From Calothrix sp. CSU_2_0 (lineage in GTDB: Bacteria; Cyanobacteriota; Cyanobacteriia; Cyanobacteriales; Nostocaceae): 52,386 nucleotides of DNA. The DNA lies in the NCBI GenBank assembly GCA_012034595.1, contig JAAUPE010000037.1:1-52386 (forward strand), read 5' to 3'. Below the pieces are notes generated by a model that saw only the letters and a list, made by a program, of their open reading frames with translations, did no database searches and was not told the origin of the DNA. This document shows, in pieces, positions 30,201 through 40,133 of this stretch (the stretch's first letter is position 1; every line of letters begins with the position of its first letter). The position numbers and the translations under genes were made by a program.

Positions 30201-33200
30201 AACAAAGCATTAGAAGGAATCGATATTGCCCTAACAGTTTTAGAAGAATTAGGCGAAGAACTCCCTAGAAACTATAATCAAGTAGATATTGAAACTGAAC
30301 TTTATCAGACAGCTTCCTCTCTCCAAAATTTACAAATTGAAGACTTGATTGATTTGCCAGAAATGTCTGATACTCGGATTCTGGCAGTAGTGCGTATATT
30401 AGCAAATATAACTGCGTTTGCTTATCAAACAGCACCAAAACTATTTCTGCTAGTAGTTTTGAAACAGGTTGATTTATCGATTAGATATGGAAATGCTCCT
30501 TTGTCTGCTTTTGCATATTCAGCTTATGCAGCTATCTTGTGTGGAGTTATGGGAGAAATCGAATCTGGATATCAATTTGGTGAACTAGCTATAAATATGA
30601 TTTCCAAGCTTGAAATAAAAAATGTATCTGTTAAAGTTAACTCAGCATTTAATCAAGTAATTAGACCTTGGAAAAAACATATTGGAGAAACATTATCATC
30701 TTTTAAAGAAATATACTTAACTAGTGTAGAAATAGGAGATTTAGAATACGTTGCTTATAGTCTTTATGCTTATTCCTATACTGCTTACTTCTCTGGTAAA
30801 TCACTATCAATTTTAGAAGGAGAAATGGCAGAAAATAGCAAAATACTCAAGCAGATTAAACAAGAAATGGTATTTTACTGGAATGAAATTTATCGGCAAA
30901 CAGTTTTAAATTTAATAAATGGTTGTGATAATAGTCATCTTCTTAGTGGAGAAGCTTATGACGAAACAAAATCTTTACCAGTCCATGTAAAAGCAATGAT
31001 GGAACAGCAATTTTTTTCCTACACATATGTAAATTGCAAATCTGTTATCTCTTTTCTAACTATCCTGAAGCAATTCAAAACATCGAAAAAGCAGAAAAGT
31101 ATTTGCCTAATGTATCTGGATTATTAGTTGTTGCTCAATTATGTTTCTATAATGCTTTAACTCGATTAGCGATATATCCTAATTTAGAAAAACCTCAGCA
31201 GGAAGAATTCTTAAATATAATCGAAGTAAATCTTGGAAAGATGCACAAATGGGCTAACCATGCACCAATGAATTTTTTACACAAATCTTGCTTAATTGAA
31301 GCGGAAAAATATCGGGTTTTAGGAAATAATATCGAGGCAATGGATTATTACGATCGCGCGATTTCTCTTGCCAAAGAAAATGAGTATTTAAATGAAGAAG
31401 CTTTAGCAAATGAACTAGCTGGAAAATTTTATTTGGAATGGGGTAAAGAAAAAATAGCTCAAATGTACATGGCAGAAGCTTATTATTGCTATGTTCGCTG
31501 GGGTGCAAAAACAAAGGTTCGTGATTTAGCCAAGCGCTACCCTGAACTGTTGGGAAATGTTGCTGAAGAAGAAGAAAATACTGATGTTACTGAATACCAA
31601 AATATTAATGAAAATATCCATCAAAATGAGAACCAAGATGTTAATCAAAATACGAATGTTCCGAGTCGCAATTCACTAGCTAATTTTAGTAATAACCGCA
31701 CTACATTTGGCTCATTTGCCTCGCATTCAAGCTTTGGAAATTCTTTGGATATGGCAGCTGTGATGAAAGCATCTCAAGTACTTTCCGAAAAATTGATATG
31801 GAGCAATTACTTTCTAGTATGATGCGGGTGACAATGGAAAATGCTGGAGCTTCCAAATGTGTACTGCTTTTAACTAAAGATAAAAGCTTAGATTTAATTG
31901 TGACTGCAATCAGTACTAGCTCCAAATCTGAGTTTATAAAAACCACCTTTCCATCAGTTCGTCTCAACGACTGCGAAGATATTCCTATTAGTGTAATTAA
32001 CATTGTGAAGCGGAAAGGTAAAATCTTTGTTGCTGATGATGCAAGAGAGATTACGACTTTAGCTGCGGATCGTTATATTCTTCGCGAACAACCACAAAGC
32101 CTATTATGTATGCCAATTATTCATCAAGGCAAAATGCTAGGAATATTTTACCTTGAGAATAATTTTATTACTGCTCTCTTTACACAGCAGCGTCTTGAAG
32201 TTCTCAAACTCCTCATTACCCAAGCTGCGATCGCACTTGAAAATGCCAAACTTTATCAAAATCTCGCAGAAGTAAATCAGTCTTTAGAAGAGTCTAACCA
32301 TAGTCTTGAGGAGAAAGTTGAGGTCAGAACACAAGAGTTAAACAAAAAAAATCAAATTTTAAATCAGGTAATAGAGGATTTGCAAAATACGCAAACTCAA
32401 CTTATTCAAAGTGAAAAAATGTCTAGCTTAGGGCAGATGGTAGCAGGAATTGCCCATGAGATTAATAATCCGATTAACTTCATTCACGGAAACATTAGTC
32501 ATGCCAGCAGTTATATACAAGATTTAATCGATTTAATATCTTTGTACCAAAAAGAAGACTTTTCAACACCAGAAATTGAAGAAAAATTAGAAGAAATTGA
32601 TTTAGATTTCTTACTTACAGACTTACCAAAAATACTTGAATCTATGGCTATTGGTAGTTCACGTATTCGCAATATTGTCCTGAGCTTGAGAAATTTTTCT
32701 CGCTTAGATGAATCCGAAATGAAAGCTGTAGATATTCATGAGGGAATTGATAATACCCTAATGATTTTACAACATCGTCTCAAAGCCAAGAGCGATCGCC
32801 CTGAAATCGAAGTTATTAAGGAATATCAATCTTTACCAGAAATTAACTGCTATGCTGGTCAACTGAATCAGGTATTTATGAACATTTTGAGTAATGCGAT
32901 CGATGCCTTAGATGATGCATTTGCTAGTGGAAAATGGTCTAAGGATAAACCTATAATTCGCATTTCCACAGAATTAGTTGATTGTAATGGTTCTAGTAAT
33001 TTGGTAATTAAAATAGCGGATAATGCTTCAGGAATACCAGAAGAAATCAGACGCAAGATTTTTGACCCATTTTTTACAACTAAAGCTGTAGGAAGTGGCA
33101 CAGGTTTGGGTTTGTCGATTAGTTATCAAATTGTGGTAGACAAACACAAGGGTAAATTAACTTGTAATTCAAAATCAGAGGAAGGTACTGAATTTGTTAT

Positions 33201-33219
33201 TTTAATCCCGAATCTATAG
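27276..33219 (+). pseudogene. Hybrid Ser/Thr kinase - ATPase - GAF - histidine kinase, broken by two frameshifts
   Basis: A paralogue of the gene at 15268, split into three frames. Restoring one T in the T7 run at 31011-31017 and one A in the A5 run at 31788-31792 gives a continuous protein of 1981 residues that aligns with the other kinase across both joints (for example FFFLHICKLQICYLF against LFHLYLRKLILCCGF). The kinase domain has K43, HKDIKPAN (184-191) and DFS, plus a Lys-rich insertion at about 103-158. The ATPase has GESGVGKT (386-393). A GAF domain and a coiled coil precede the histidine kinase ([18 protein letters not shown]). It lacks PAS domains. The damage may be real decay or a sequence error. 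Confidence 0.85.
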
Positions 33220-33221
33220 CT

Positions 33222-34614
33222 TTAGAGAATAGCTGTAGTTTTCATATTTATAGATTTTTGAGCTTCACGCTGCCCAGTAATTATCATTTTTACCCCATTC
33301 CCTGGTGCAAGAGTGGGACCTCGACGCTTAAGTTTTTCTGGTTGCTTATCTACCAATTCTAGTTGATAGCGTGAAAGAATTGTTGCTAATACTAACTTCA
33401 TTTCAAAAATAGCTAAAGTCTCACCTATGCAGCGACGAGCTCCACCTCCAAATGGTAAAAACTCATACAAGGAAAATTCCCGTTCTAAAAAACGCTCTGG
33501 TCGAAATTGCTTTGCTTGAGGATATAAATCCTCACGCTGATGAGCCAAATAAATACAACCTTGTACTATCATTCCAGGTTCTAAGGTATTCCCCAGTAAT
33601 TGAGTAGTTTCTTGGACTTGCCTGGGAAATGTAAAGGGTGTGATTGGGTGAATTCGCAAGCTTTCATTACAAACGGCTGTCAAATAAGGCAATCGAAAAA
33701 TACTCATTGGGTCTGAAACATTATCAAGACTATCAATTTCTGCAATGATTTTTTCGCGTACATTTAATTGTTGGTGAATCCAATATAATCCCCAAGCCAT
33801 TGCTGTTGCTGTTGTTTCATACCCCGCAACAATTAATGTGATCAACTCATCACGCAATTCAAAATCTGTCATCCCCTCACCAGCTTTATCCTTAGAGGAT
33901 ATTAGCAAAGAAAGAATATCGACACCATTTAAATTGCCTTGTCTTCTGCGCTCACATATTTCTGCGTAGAGCAATTCACCAATTTCTTGCCGTTGATGTA
34001 CAAACTTTGCCCAAGGACTCCAGCCTCCTAAATTATGTTGTAAAAAAAGGAAAAAAGAGCAATGTAGAAGTCAGTGAAGAGTGAAACAAACTGAGTAGCA
34101 TTTGTGGCAGCAAATTCTTAAGCTTTTTACAACGTTCCCCCCCACTTAAACCCAAAACTGCTTTTAAAATAACTTGCAGGGAAATCTCTTGCATGGCAGC
34201 ATGGGCAGAAAAAGGTTTTCCTTGCGGCAACTGACTTAAAACTTCTTCAGTTAAACCACACATTAACTCACCATAGATTCGCATCTTTTCCCCATGAAAA
34301 GAAGGCATCAAAAATTGCCGTCGTCGTCTATGCTGTTCTCGTTCCATCATTAATATAGAATAATCACCTACTACTGGTCGCAAAACCTTGTTTGCTTCAC
34401 CAATTGCAATAAAGTTATTTCTATCGCTATTTAAAATTTCTTGGATACCTTGAGGATGGTTTACAAATACTACAGTATCTCCAAATCCAACTATCTCAGC
34501 AGTGAAAATATCTGGATATTGCTGAACTGCGTTGTCCATGAATTTTACAGGATCAGCAATCCATTGTAGCTTTTGAAGAAAAGGAGGAGTGCTAAGACGA
34601 TTAGGTAGTTGCAT
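33222..34614 (-). pseudogene. Cytochrome P450 (CYP110-like), one frameshift
   Basis: A heme-thiolate monooxygenase gene in two frames. Removing one base from the seven-A run at 34042-34048 (plus strand) restores a 463-residue protein, typical for CYP110 enzymes of cyanobacteria. The N-part has MQLPNRLSTPPFLQKLQWI and REQHRRRRQFLMPSF. The C-part has the I-helix AGYETTATAMAW, the ExxR motif ESLR and the heme loop FGGGARRCIG. CYP110 members oxidise fatty acids or terpenoids; the substrate here is unknown. The ATG at 34614 is preferred to a TTG 18 bases upstream. The stop is 2 bases from the stop of the convergent kinase gene, and the UbiA gene lies 70 bases upstream on the same strand. Confidence 0.85.
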
Positions 34615-34684
34615 TGAAATATTGCGCTCCAATTAGTAACAAGTAATAAATTTTTAGTAATAAATAAATTTAAAATAGCAGTCT

Positions 34685-35593
34685 TCAAAGAATAACGATC
34701 GCGCTAGTTAACGCAAGGCAATACCAATATGTAAATAGCATATAAGTGAGATGGTCTGCTTTCGGGTTTTGATAAAAAATAATCCGTGCGGCAATCATCC
34801 AACTCCACATAGCCAAAACAATATCACATAGTAAAACATTCAAAGTATTACCTGCTGGCATCATCAATATCATATGAACTGCCACTGGTAACAGTATAAA
34901 TCCTAAACTAACAACAACTCTGCCTGCTTTTTCCCCAATTACCATTGGCAACGTCTTACGATTAACAGTGCGATCGCCTTCGATATCGCGAAAATCTTGT
35001 ACAGGAACTAATATTGTCCAGATGACACTCATCATTAATATCCAGTTCCATCCAATTGGTGTAATTGGTGCTATTAATTCCCATGCTGGAACTAAGTGTA
35101 AAAAAGCACCAGCCCCAACTACCAAACCTTTAGTAATCCAATTTCGATCCCAACGGGCAACGTGGTATAAAAAGGTAAAAAATTGCCACAGTAATGTCCA
35201 TTTCAAAATTCCAAAGCACAATCCTAACAGTGTAAACGCTAACTGGCTAATGACTAACCTTACCAAAGCTCCGTTATATGATACTGCTCCGGAGACGATA
35301 GGACGGTCTGGTTTATTAAGACGGTCTTCTTCAACTCCAAGAATTTGGTTTGCAATACAAAATGATAATATATAAAGTAGAAAGTAAAAAAAACCACGTC
35401 CTAAACCAATAACCAATTCATCAGAAGATAAATTATTGCTTTTCCAAGCAGCTATTAAAAATATGAGTGCTGCCACAACTGTACTTGGAAAATCTCGTTT
35501 GACGAACATCCAAATTAAATTTATTTCTCTAATTACACCATGATAAACATATTTAGAAATACGCCATGTAGAGGACATAATTTCAGCTTGCAT
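34685..35593 (-). CDS. UbiA-family membrane prenyltransferase or terpene cyclase
   Basis: A 302-residue membrane protein with about eight hydrophobic helices. The second aspartate motif is intact (QDFRDIEGDR). The first is altered: where UbiA enzymes have NDxxDxxxD, this protein has N82-Q-I-L-G-V-E-E-D90, followed by RLNKPDRPIVSG. UbiA proteins transfer prenyl chains to aromatic acceptors (quinones, chlorophyll, heme), and some relatives cyclise terpenes. The altered motif argues against an ordinary ubiquinone/plastoquinone enzyme. The cytochrome P450 gene lies just downstream on the same strand, so a shared terpenoid pathway is plausible but inferred. An in-frame ATG five codons later is an alternative start. 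Confidence 0.8.
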   Translation of the reverse strand: MQAEIMSSTWRISKYVYHGVIREINLIWMFVKRDFPSTVVAALIFLIAAWKSNNLSSDELVIGLGRGFFYFLLYILSFCIANQILGVEEDRLNKPDRPIVSGAVSYNGALVRLVISQLAFTLLGLCFGILKWTLLWQFFTFLYHVARWDRNWITKGLVVGAGAFLHLVPAWELIAPITPIGWNWILMMSVIWTILVPVQDFRDIEGDRTVNRKTLPMVIGEKAGRVVVSLGFILLPVAVHMILMMPAGNTLNVLLCDIVLAMWSWMIAARIIFYQNPKADHLTYMLFTYWYCLALTSAIVIL

Positions 35594-36763
35594 ATTGATA
35601 AGATATCCTCATCAAAGGTTAGTAGTTTTATCGATTGGTTGAAATAGACTAAAATCGCAACATTTTTATCCCGTTAATGTTGGGCTTTGTTCCGGTTTTG
35701 TTTGTTTTGATTTCTTTGCTTGTTTTTGTGAGAAACTAATTGTGGTTATCCAAAAATTTTGATTTTAGATGTGGCTAAATTATTAAATTTTTTCTCCAAT
35801 AGCAATAACCGTGATTCTGTTGAATGATTGTATTTTTTTACCAATTAAAAAAACTTAATAATAAAAAATACATTAATTAAATAAAATACTGAGCTTACAA
35901 TATTGGAATCTTCAGAATTGTCAGAACAAGCTGATGTCAGCACTAAATGTCTAAAGGCTAAGTATTTAGAAGTATCTAAAAGTAATTGTTGCAATTTATT
36001 TATATATATTTACTACATCTTTACCAAGGTATTTATAAATTAAGTTAATAATTGCACTGTGTGTTTTAATACTTAAGTAAATATATTTACTGAGAATATC
36101 AGCTAAATCTGACATTTCTAATTAGAGAAATATTTCTAATTAGCTTTATAACTGCGTTATTTAACACTTAGCTAATTGTTTAACTACTACTAAAAGCCTA
36201 TTCTGATAGGTAGATGCGGGCAATAGAACCTAGTTCTTGTAAGAAATATAACGTTAGTCGATTAGTTAATATCTAATCGCAAATATCATCCTATATATAG
36301 ATAGACAGATGGAAGTATATATAATTCATTCTCTTTTGGATTCAATCCAAATTAAACCTCGTCTATCTTGAGAACTGTAGTTTTCCATAAAGCTCCATGT
36401 TCTCTTTCCTCGCTGTCGCATTGGTCAGAGAACTGTCGTCACCTCGCTCGCAATTCATCCCACGCTATTCGAGTGAGACGTGGGGCTTCTTGCTGTTCAA
36501 GCTAATTCCGGAGGGTGTTTAGGGGGTTTTTCTAAATTGGGCAAAAAATTAGGGACATATTAATATGTCCCTAGTTGGAATTATTTAATTGAAAAAGATG
36601 GGCGGAAAAACCTTATAAGAAAAATGCCGAAAACCCCTGAGAAACAGCAACGCAGTTGCATCTTTCGTGCTTTAGACAGGGGATGTACGCGCTTCGCGTT
36701 GCCGAAGGCTAGGCTAGCAGCAGGATTTATCCTGCATTGGAATTAATAAACAACCTATAATTC
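35594..36763. other. Long AT-rich spacer between ndhB and the UbiA gene
   Basis: About 1.17 kb without a credible gene. It is extremely AT-rich from 35700 to 36300, with a duplicated ATTTCTAATTAG near 36112-36143. At 36420-36500 there is a hairpin CCCACG...CGTGGG followed by GGCTTCTTGCTG, which recalls the end of an IS200/IS605 element. A perfect palindrome lies at 36550-36573. At 36720-36735 a GCAGGAT/ATCCTGC hairpin precedes the end of ndhB. Confidence 0.45.
36550..36573. repeat. 24-bp perfect palindrome
   Basis: Arms TAGGGACATATT and AATATGTCCCTA meet with no loop. It lies 190 bases past the ndhB stop in a non-coding region, just after a GGGGGTTTTTCTAAATT stretch. It could be a terminator, an operator-like site or a dispersed palindrome. 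Confidence 0.5.
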
Positions 36764-38320
36764 CTATGGTTGATTGATTGTAGCTGCTGTGACTTGGGCT
36801 TTGTCCGCGATTATCGCAGCTTGCAACATTGGGGTGTGGGTGACAGAGTTATTCGCCAGGGTGAAGATGGGATTTGATAAAATTCCAGCTAGGGTAGTGG
36901 CAATTAATGTCACAACTAAACCAACTTGCAAAGGTCTAAAACCAGGTAAGTTCCAACTGATTTCGGGGTAATTTTTGACTGCATCGGACATTTCTTGTGG
37001 TTCTTTGACAACCATCATCTTGACGACGCGGATGTAGTAGTAAATCGAAACTACGCTGGTGACTAGCCCTAACAATACCAGCCAGTAAAGTCCAGCTTGC
37101 CAACCTGCCCAGAACAGGTAAATTTTACCGAAGAAACCAGCAAGGGGAGGAATACCACCTAATGATAGTAGCGAGAGACTTAAACCCAGGGTGAGCAGTG
37201 GGTCTTTTTGGTATAATCCCGAATATTCGGCGATTTGGTCTGTACCTGTCCGCAGAGAGAAGAGGATGACGCAGGTAAAACCGCACAGGTTCATGAACAG
37301 ATAGACGAGCATGTAGAATACCATGCTGGCGTATCCGGCTTGTGTGCCTGAAATTAAGCCAATCATCACAAACCCAGCTTGGGCAATCGATGAGTAAGCT
37401 AGCATCCGCTTCATGCTGGTTTGGGCAAGAGCGACGACGTTACCCAAAACCAAACTCAGGATTGCTAAGGCTGTGAAGACAAATCGCCATTCCTCAGCCA
37501 CGAGGGGAAAGACAGTTGTTAACAACCGGATTGCCAGGGCAAAACCTGCGGCTTTGGAACCAACCGATAAAAAAGCGATGACTGGAGTGGGGGCACCTTC
37601 ATAAACGTCAGGTGTCCATTGGTGGAAAGGTGCGGCTGAAATTTTAAAGCCAATACCTGCGATCGCAAATACTAGGGCAATTACTAAACCTAATGATTGA
37701 TTTAGGTTTCCAGTTGCAATTCCATCGGCGATCGCACTCAGTTGGGTTTCTCCACTCGACAAACCGTATAGTAATGATACGCCGTACAAAAAGACTGCGG
37801 TACTCGAAGCTCCAATTAGCAAGTACTTTAAGGCTGCTTCGTTAGAGCGAGGGTCGCGTTTGGTGTAACCTGTGAGTAAATATGAGGAAATACTTAAGGT
37901 TTCCAACGAAATAAAAATCATGACTAACTCATTCGCTCCGGAGACAAACATACCTCCCAGGGTTGCGGTGAGTAATATGGCGATGAATTCTGCTAAAGCG
38001 GTTCCACTTTGTTCGATATAGCCGATCGACATGAGAATTGTAATGGCACTAGAAAGGGCGACAATGCCACGAAATACAATACTAAGGTCGTCAGCGTTAA
38101 AAGTACCAACAAAGCCGATGGGGTTAGCGCTATCCCACTGGAATATTAATGCTGCGATTGAACCAGTCAAACCCGCGATCGCAAAATATCCAATCCAGCG
38201 TGATGAAGCTCGTCCCACAACCAAATCTATAATCAAAACTCCCATGAGGGTGACAATCAAGATTCCCTCTGGCAGTATAGTTCCAGCATTTAGCTGGGAA
38301 GCAAGATTAGCAAAATCCAT
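36764..38320 (-). CDS. ndhB: NAD(P)H-quinone oxidoreductase subunit NdhB (subunit 2/N)
   Basis: A 518-residue antiporter-like membrane subunit of the thylakoid NDH-1 complex, which serves respiration and cyclic electron flow. It has about 14 hydrophobic helices. Recognisable segments are [59 protein letters not shown] and [13 protein letters not shown], all characteristic of NdhB/NuoN. Length is normal for cyanobacteria and the gene is intact. It stands alone on its strand, as ndhB usually does in cyanobacteria, with long spacers on both sides. Confidence 0.96.
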   Translation of the reverse strand: MDFANLASQLNAGTILPEGILIVTLMGVLIIDLVVGRASSRWIGYFAIAGLTGSIAALIFQWDSANPIGFVGTFNADDLSIVFRGIVALSSAITILMSIGYIEQSGTALAEFIAILLTATLGGMFVSGANELVMIFISLETLSISSYLLTGYTKRDPRSNEAALKYLLIGASSTAVFLYGVSLLYGLSSGETQLSAIADGIATGNLNQSLGLVIALVFAIAGIGFKISAAPFHQWTPDVYEGAPTPVIAFLSVGSKAAGFALAIRLLTTVFPLVAEEWRFVFTALAILSLVLGNVVALAQTSMKRMLAYSSIAQAGFVMIGLISGTQAGYASMVFYMLVYLFMNLCGFTCVILFSLRTGTDQIAEYSGLYQKDPLLTLGLSLSLLSLGGIPPLAGFFGKIYLFWAGWQAGLYWLVLLGLVTSVVSIYYYIRVVKMMVVKEPQEMSDAVKNYPEISWNLPGFRPLQVGLVVTLIATTLAGILSNPIFTLANNSVTHTPMLQAAIIADKAQVTAATINQP

Positions 38321-38690
38321 GAGTTATATCGGGTTTTAGCTATGAAACATCAAGGAACCAACTGTAGTTAATTCTATTGTTTTTTCGTGAAGATGCATGA
38401 ATTTAATTCGCGATCGCTTGTAATTAGGGACTTCCAATTAAAAAAATACCCAAAAATTTCTTGTGGTGCGGGCATCTTGCCCGCAAATTATCAAGGACGG
38501 GCAGGATGCCCATCCCACAAAATTGGGTAATTTATTTTTTGGTGATCCCTTATGGGTTGTTCCCGTAGTTGTTGGGTATATTTTTAATCTCGCTGATTTG
38601 GGTTCTGTATTCTAGTCATATTTTGTTTCATCACAAAACCGATCTAAAATTGAGCTTAATAGAGTTGACATATAATACTAGCAATAACAA
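38321..38690. other. Divergent spacer between ndhB and the NB-ARC gene
   Basis: 370 bases holding the inverted repeat at 38461-38520 (listed separately). A TATAAT at 38671-38676 lies 15 bases before the ATG of the plus-strand gene and could be its -10 box with a very short leader. No gene seen. Confidence 0.45.
38461..38520. repeat. 60-bp imperfect inverted repeat
   Basis: The ends TTGTGGTGCGGGCATC and GATGCCCATCCCACAA are imperfect inverted copies, and each half contains its own GGGC/GCCC mini-palindrome. This looks like a dispersed palindromic repeat of filamentous cyanobacteria rather than a gene-specific site. Confidence 0.55.
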
Positions 38691-39890
38691 ATGCCTAGCC
38701 TGAAAGCTTCACCAGATAAAATACAGATTATCAAACAAGCACGAAAAGAAAAAGGTTGGACAATTGATAATCCCATGTGGCTAGAATTTGCAAGCAAAGT
38801 TATTGAACCTGGTCGCAACTGGGAAAATGCGGAAGTATTCGCTAGCGGTGTATCTTTACCTACATGGAAGCGTTTTCTTAAAGGTGATGGGATTGACGCT
38901 TCTGTTTTCAAAGCATTTTGTCAAGTATTGGGATTAAATTGGCAAGATGTAGTCGAACGTCCATTAAATTTCTCTCCTCCAACTCTGGGAACATCTGAAA
39001 TTCCCAATATTCCTTTGTTTTTTGCCAGAAGTGGGGAACTGATAACTTTAACCCAAAAAATCGAAGCTGGAAAAAGTTTAGTTGCGATTACGGGAATGGG
39101 TGGAATTGGTAAAACTGCTTTAGCGGTACAATTAGCAAAAGCATTGCAACCAAAATTTTCACAAACTCTCTGGTATTCTTTCCATCTCAACACACCACAA
39201 AGTATTAGTTCACTTCCAGCATCTTCAGCACAAACCCTATTAATTTTTGATGGTTGGGACGCTATTTTAGGAGGAGAACGTGGGGGACAATACCGTTCAG
39301 GATACGAGAATTATGGAGAGTACTTGCGATCGCTTGTACAAATGAATAATTCGAGTTGTGTCATTTTAACCAGTCGGGAACAACCAGAAGGTTTAAATGC
39401 TTTAACAACTAGTAGTGTGGAAATTTTTCAACTCAGAGGATTGGAGGAAGATGCAATTGAACTTTTTCAGTACCATCGACTGATATTTAATCCTTCCCAA
39501 CGAATGCTTTTGGTGAATAAATATGGTGGTAATCCCTTATTTTTGAATATGGCAGCAAATTTAATTAATGAATTATTTGCTGGAGATGTGGGAGAGTTTT
39601 TAGCTACGGATACCATTATTGCTGGTGAATTTACACCACTTGTAATCCAATGGCTAGAATACATTTCTCCCCTCGAACAAACTTTACTTAAATATTTGGC
39701 AAAACACCCACAGGGATTAACCCGTGAGGAGATACAATTACAACTGAATAACTATGCTGCGACTGGTAATATTTTGGTTGCATTACTCTCCTTGAAGCGA
39801 CGTGCATTAGTAGAAACAATTAAAGAAATTACTAAAGAACGGTTTTTTTTACACCCCGTAATTTTAAAATGCGTACAGCGCTTATTTTAA
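38691..39890 (+). CDS. Compact NB-ARC/STAND ATPase without repeat domain
   Basis: A 399-residue protein. The N-terminal about 90 residues (KIQIIKQARKEKGWT, SLPTWKRFLKG, FKAFCQVLGLNWQDVV) form the helical, HTH-like effector domain that precedes many cyanobacterial STAND proteins. The NB-ARC ATPase follows: Walker A GMGGIGKT (135-142), Walker B LLIFDGWD (183-190), sensor TSR (227-229) and GNPL (280-283). A winged-helix region (about 325-399) closes the protein at FLHPVILKCVQRLF. The WD40 or TPR sensor repeats that normally follow are missing. The frame ends naturally and the downstream sequence does not continue the family, so it is either a truncated or a minimal form. A role in signalling or defence is inference. 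Confidence 0.75.
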   Translation: MPSLKASPDKIQIIKQARKEKGWTIDNPMWLEFASKVIEPGRNWENAEVFASGVSLPTWKRFLKGDGIDASVFKAFCQVLGLNWQDVVERPLNFSPPTLGTSEIPNIPLFFARSGELITLTQKIEAGKSLVAITGMGGIGKTALAVQLAKALQPKFSQTLWYSFHLNTPQSISSLPASSAQTLLIFDGWDAILGGERGGQYRSGYENYGEYLRSLVQMNNSSCVILTSREQPEGLNALTTSSVEIFQLRGLEEDAIELFQYHRLIFNPSQRMLLVNKYGGNPLFLNMAANLINELFAGDVGEFLATDTIIAGEFTPLVIQWLEYISPLEQTLLKYLAKHPQGLTREEIQLQLNNYAATGNILVALLSLKRRALVETIKEITKERFFLHPVILKCVQRLF

Positions 39891-39920
39891 ATTTTTAACC
39901 GCATGAATGCGATCGCAAAC

Positions 39921-40012
39921 TGTCATATACCTGACTTCTAACTATGCTTGTCGTCAAATTTTAAGCTGCCATATCCCCGACTTCTAACTATGCTTGTCGT
40001 CAAATTTTAAGC
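39921..40012. repeat. 46-bp tandem duplication (two copies)
   Basis: Two consecutive 46-base units, 39921-39966 and 39967-40012. The last 34 bases of each are identical (beginning GACTTCTAACTATGCTTGTC), while the first 12 differ at a few positions. They follow the NB-ARC gene stop by 30 bases and are non-coding. Confidence 0.7.
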
Positions 40013-40133
40013 TTGTACACAGAGGGGATATTGAACCAACGCGATAGCACTAAATAACCTGATATTTTCTGCGACACTAAGATTTTGCCCCCCTGCCAGA
40101 TTTTCTATCTGTTGAACCCGAACTCAGGTTACT

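Noticed and set aside
31011-31830. Programmed frameshifting or transcriptional slippage in the broken kinase
   Set aside because: The runs are short (T7 and A5), there is no conserved slippery heptamer with a stimulator, and the intact paralogue does not shift.
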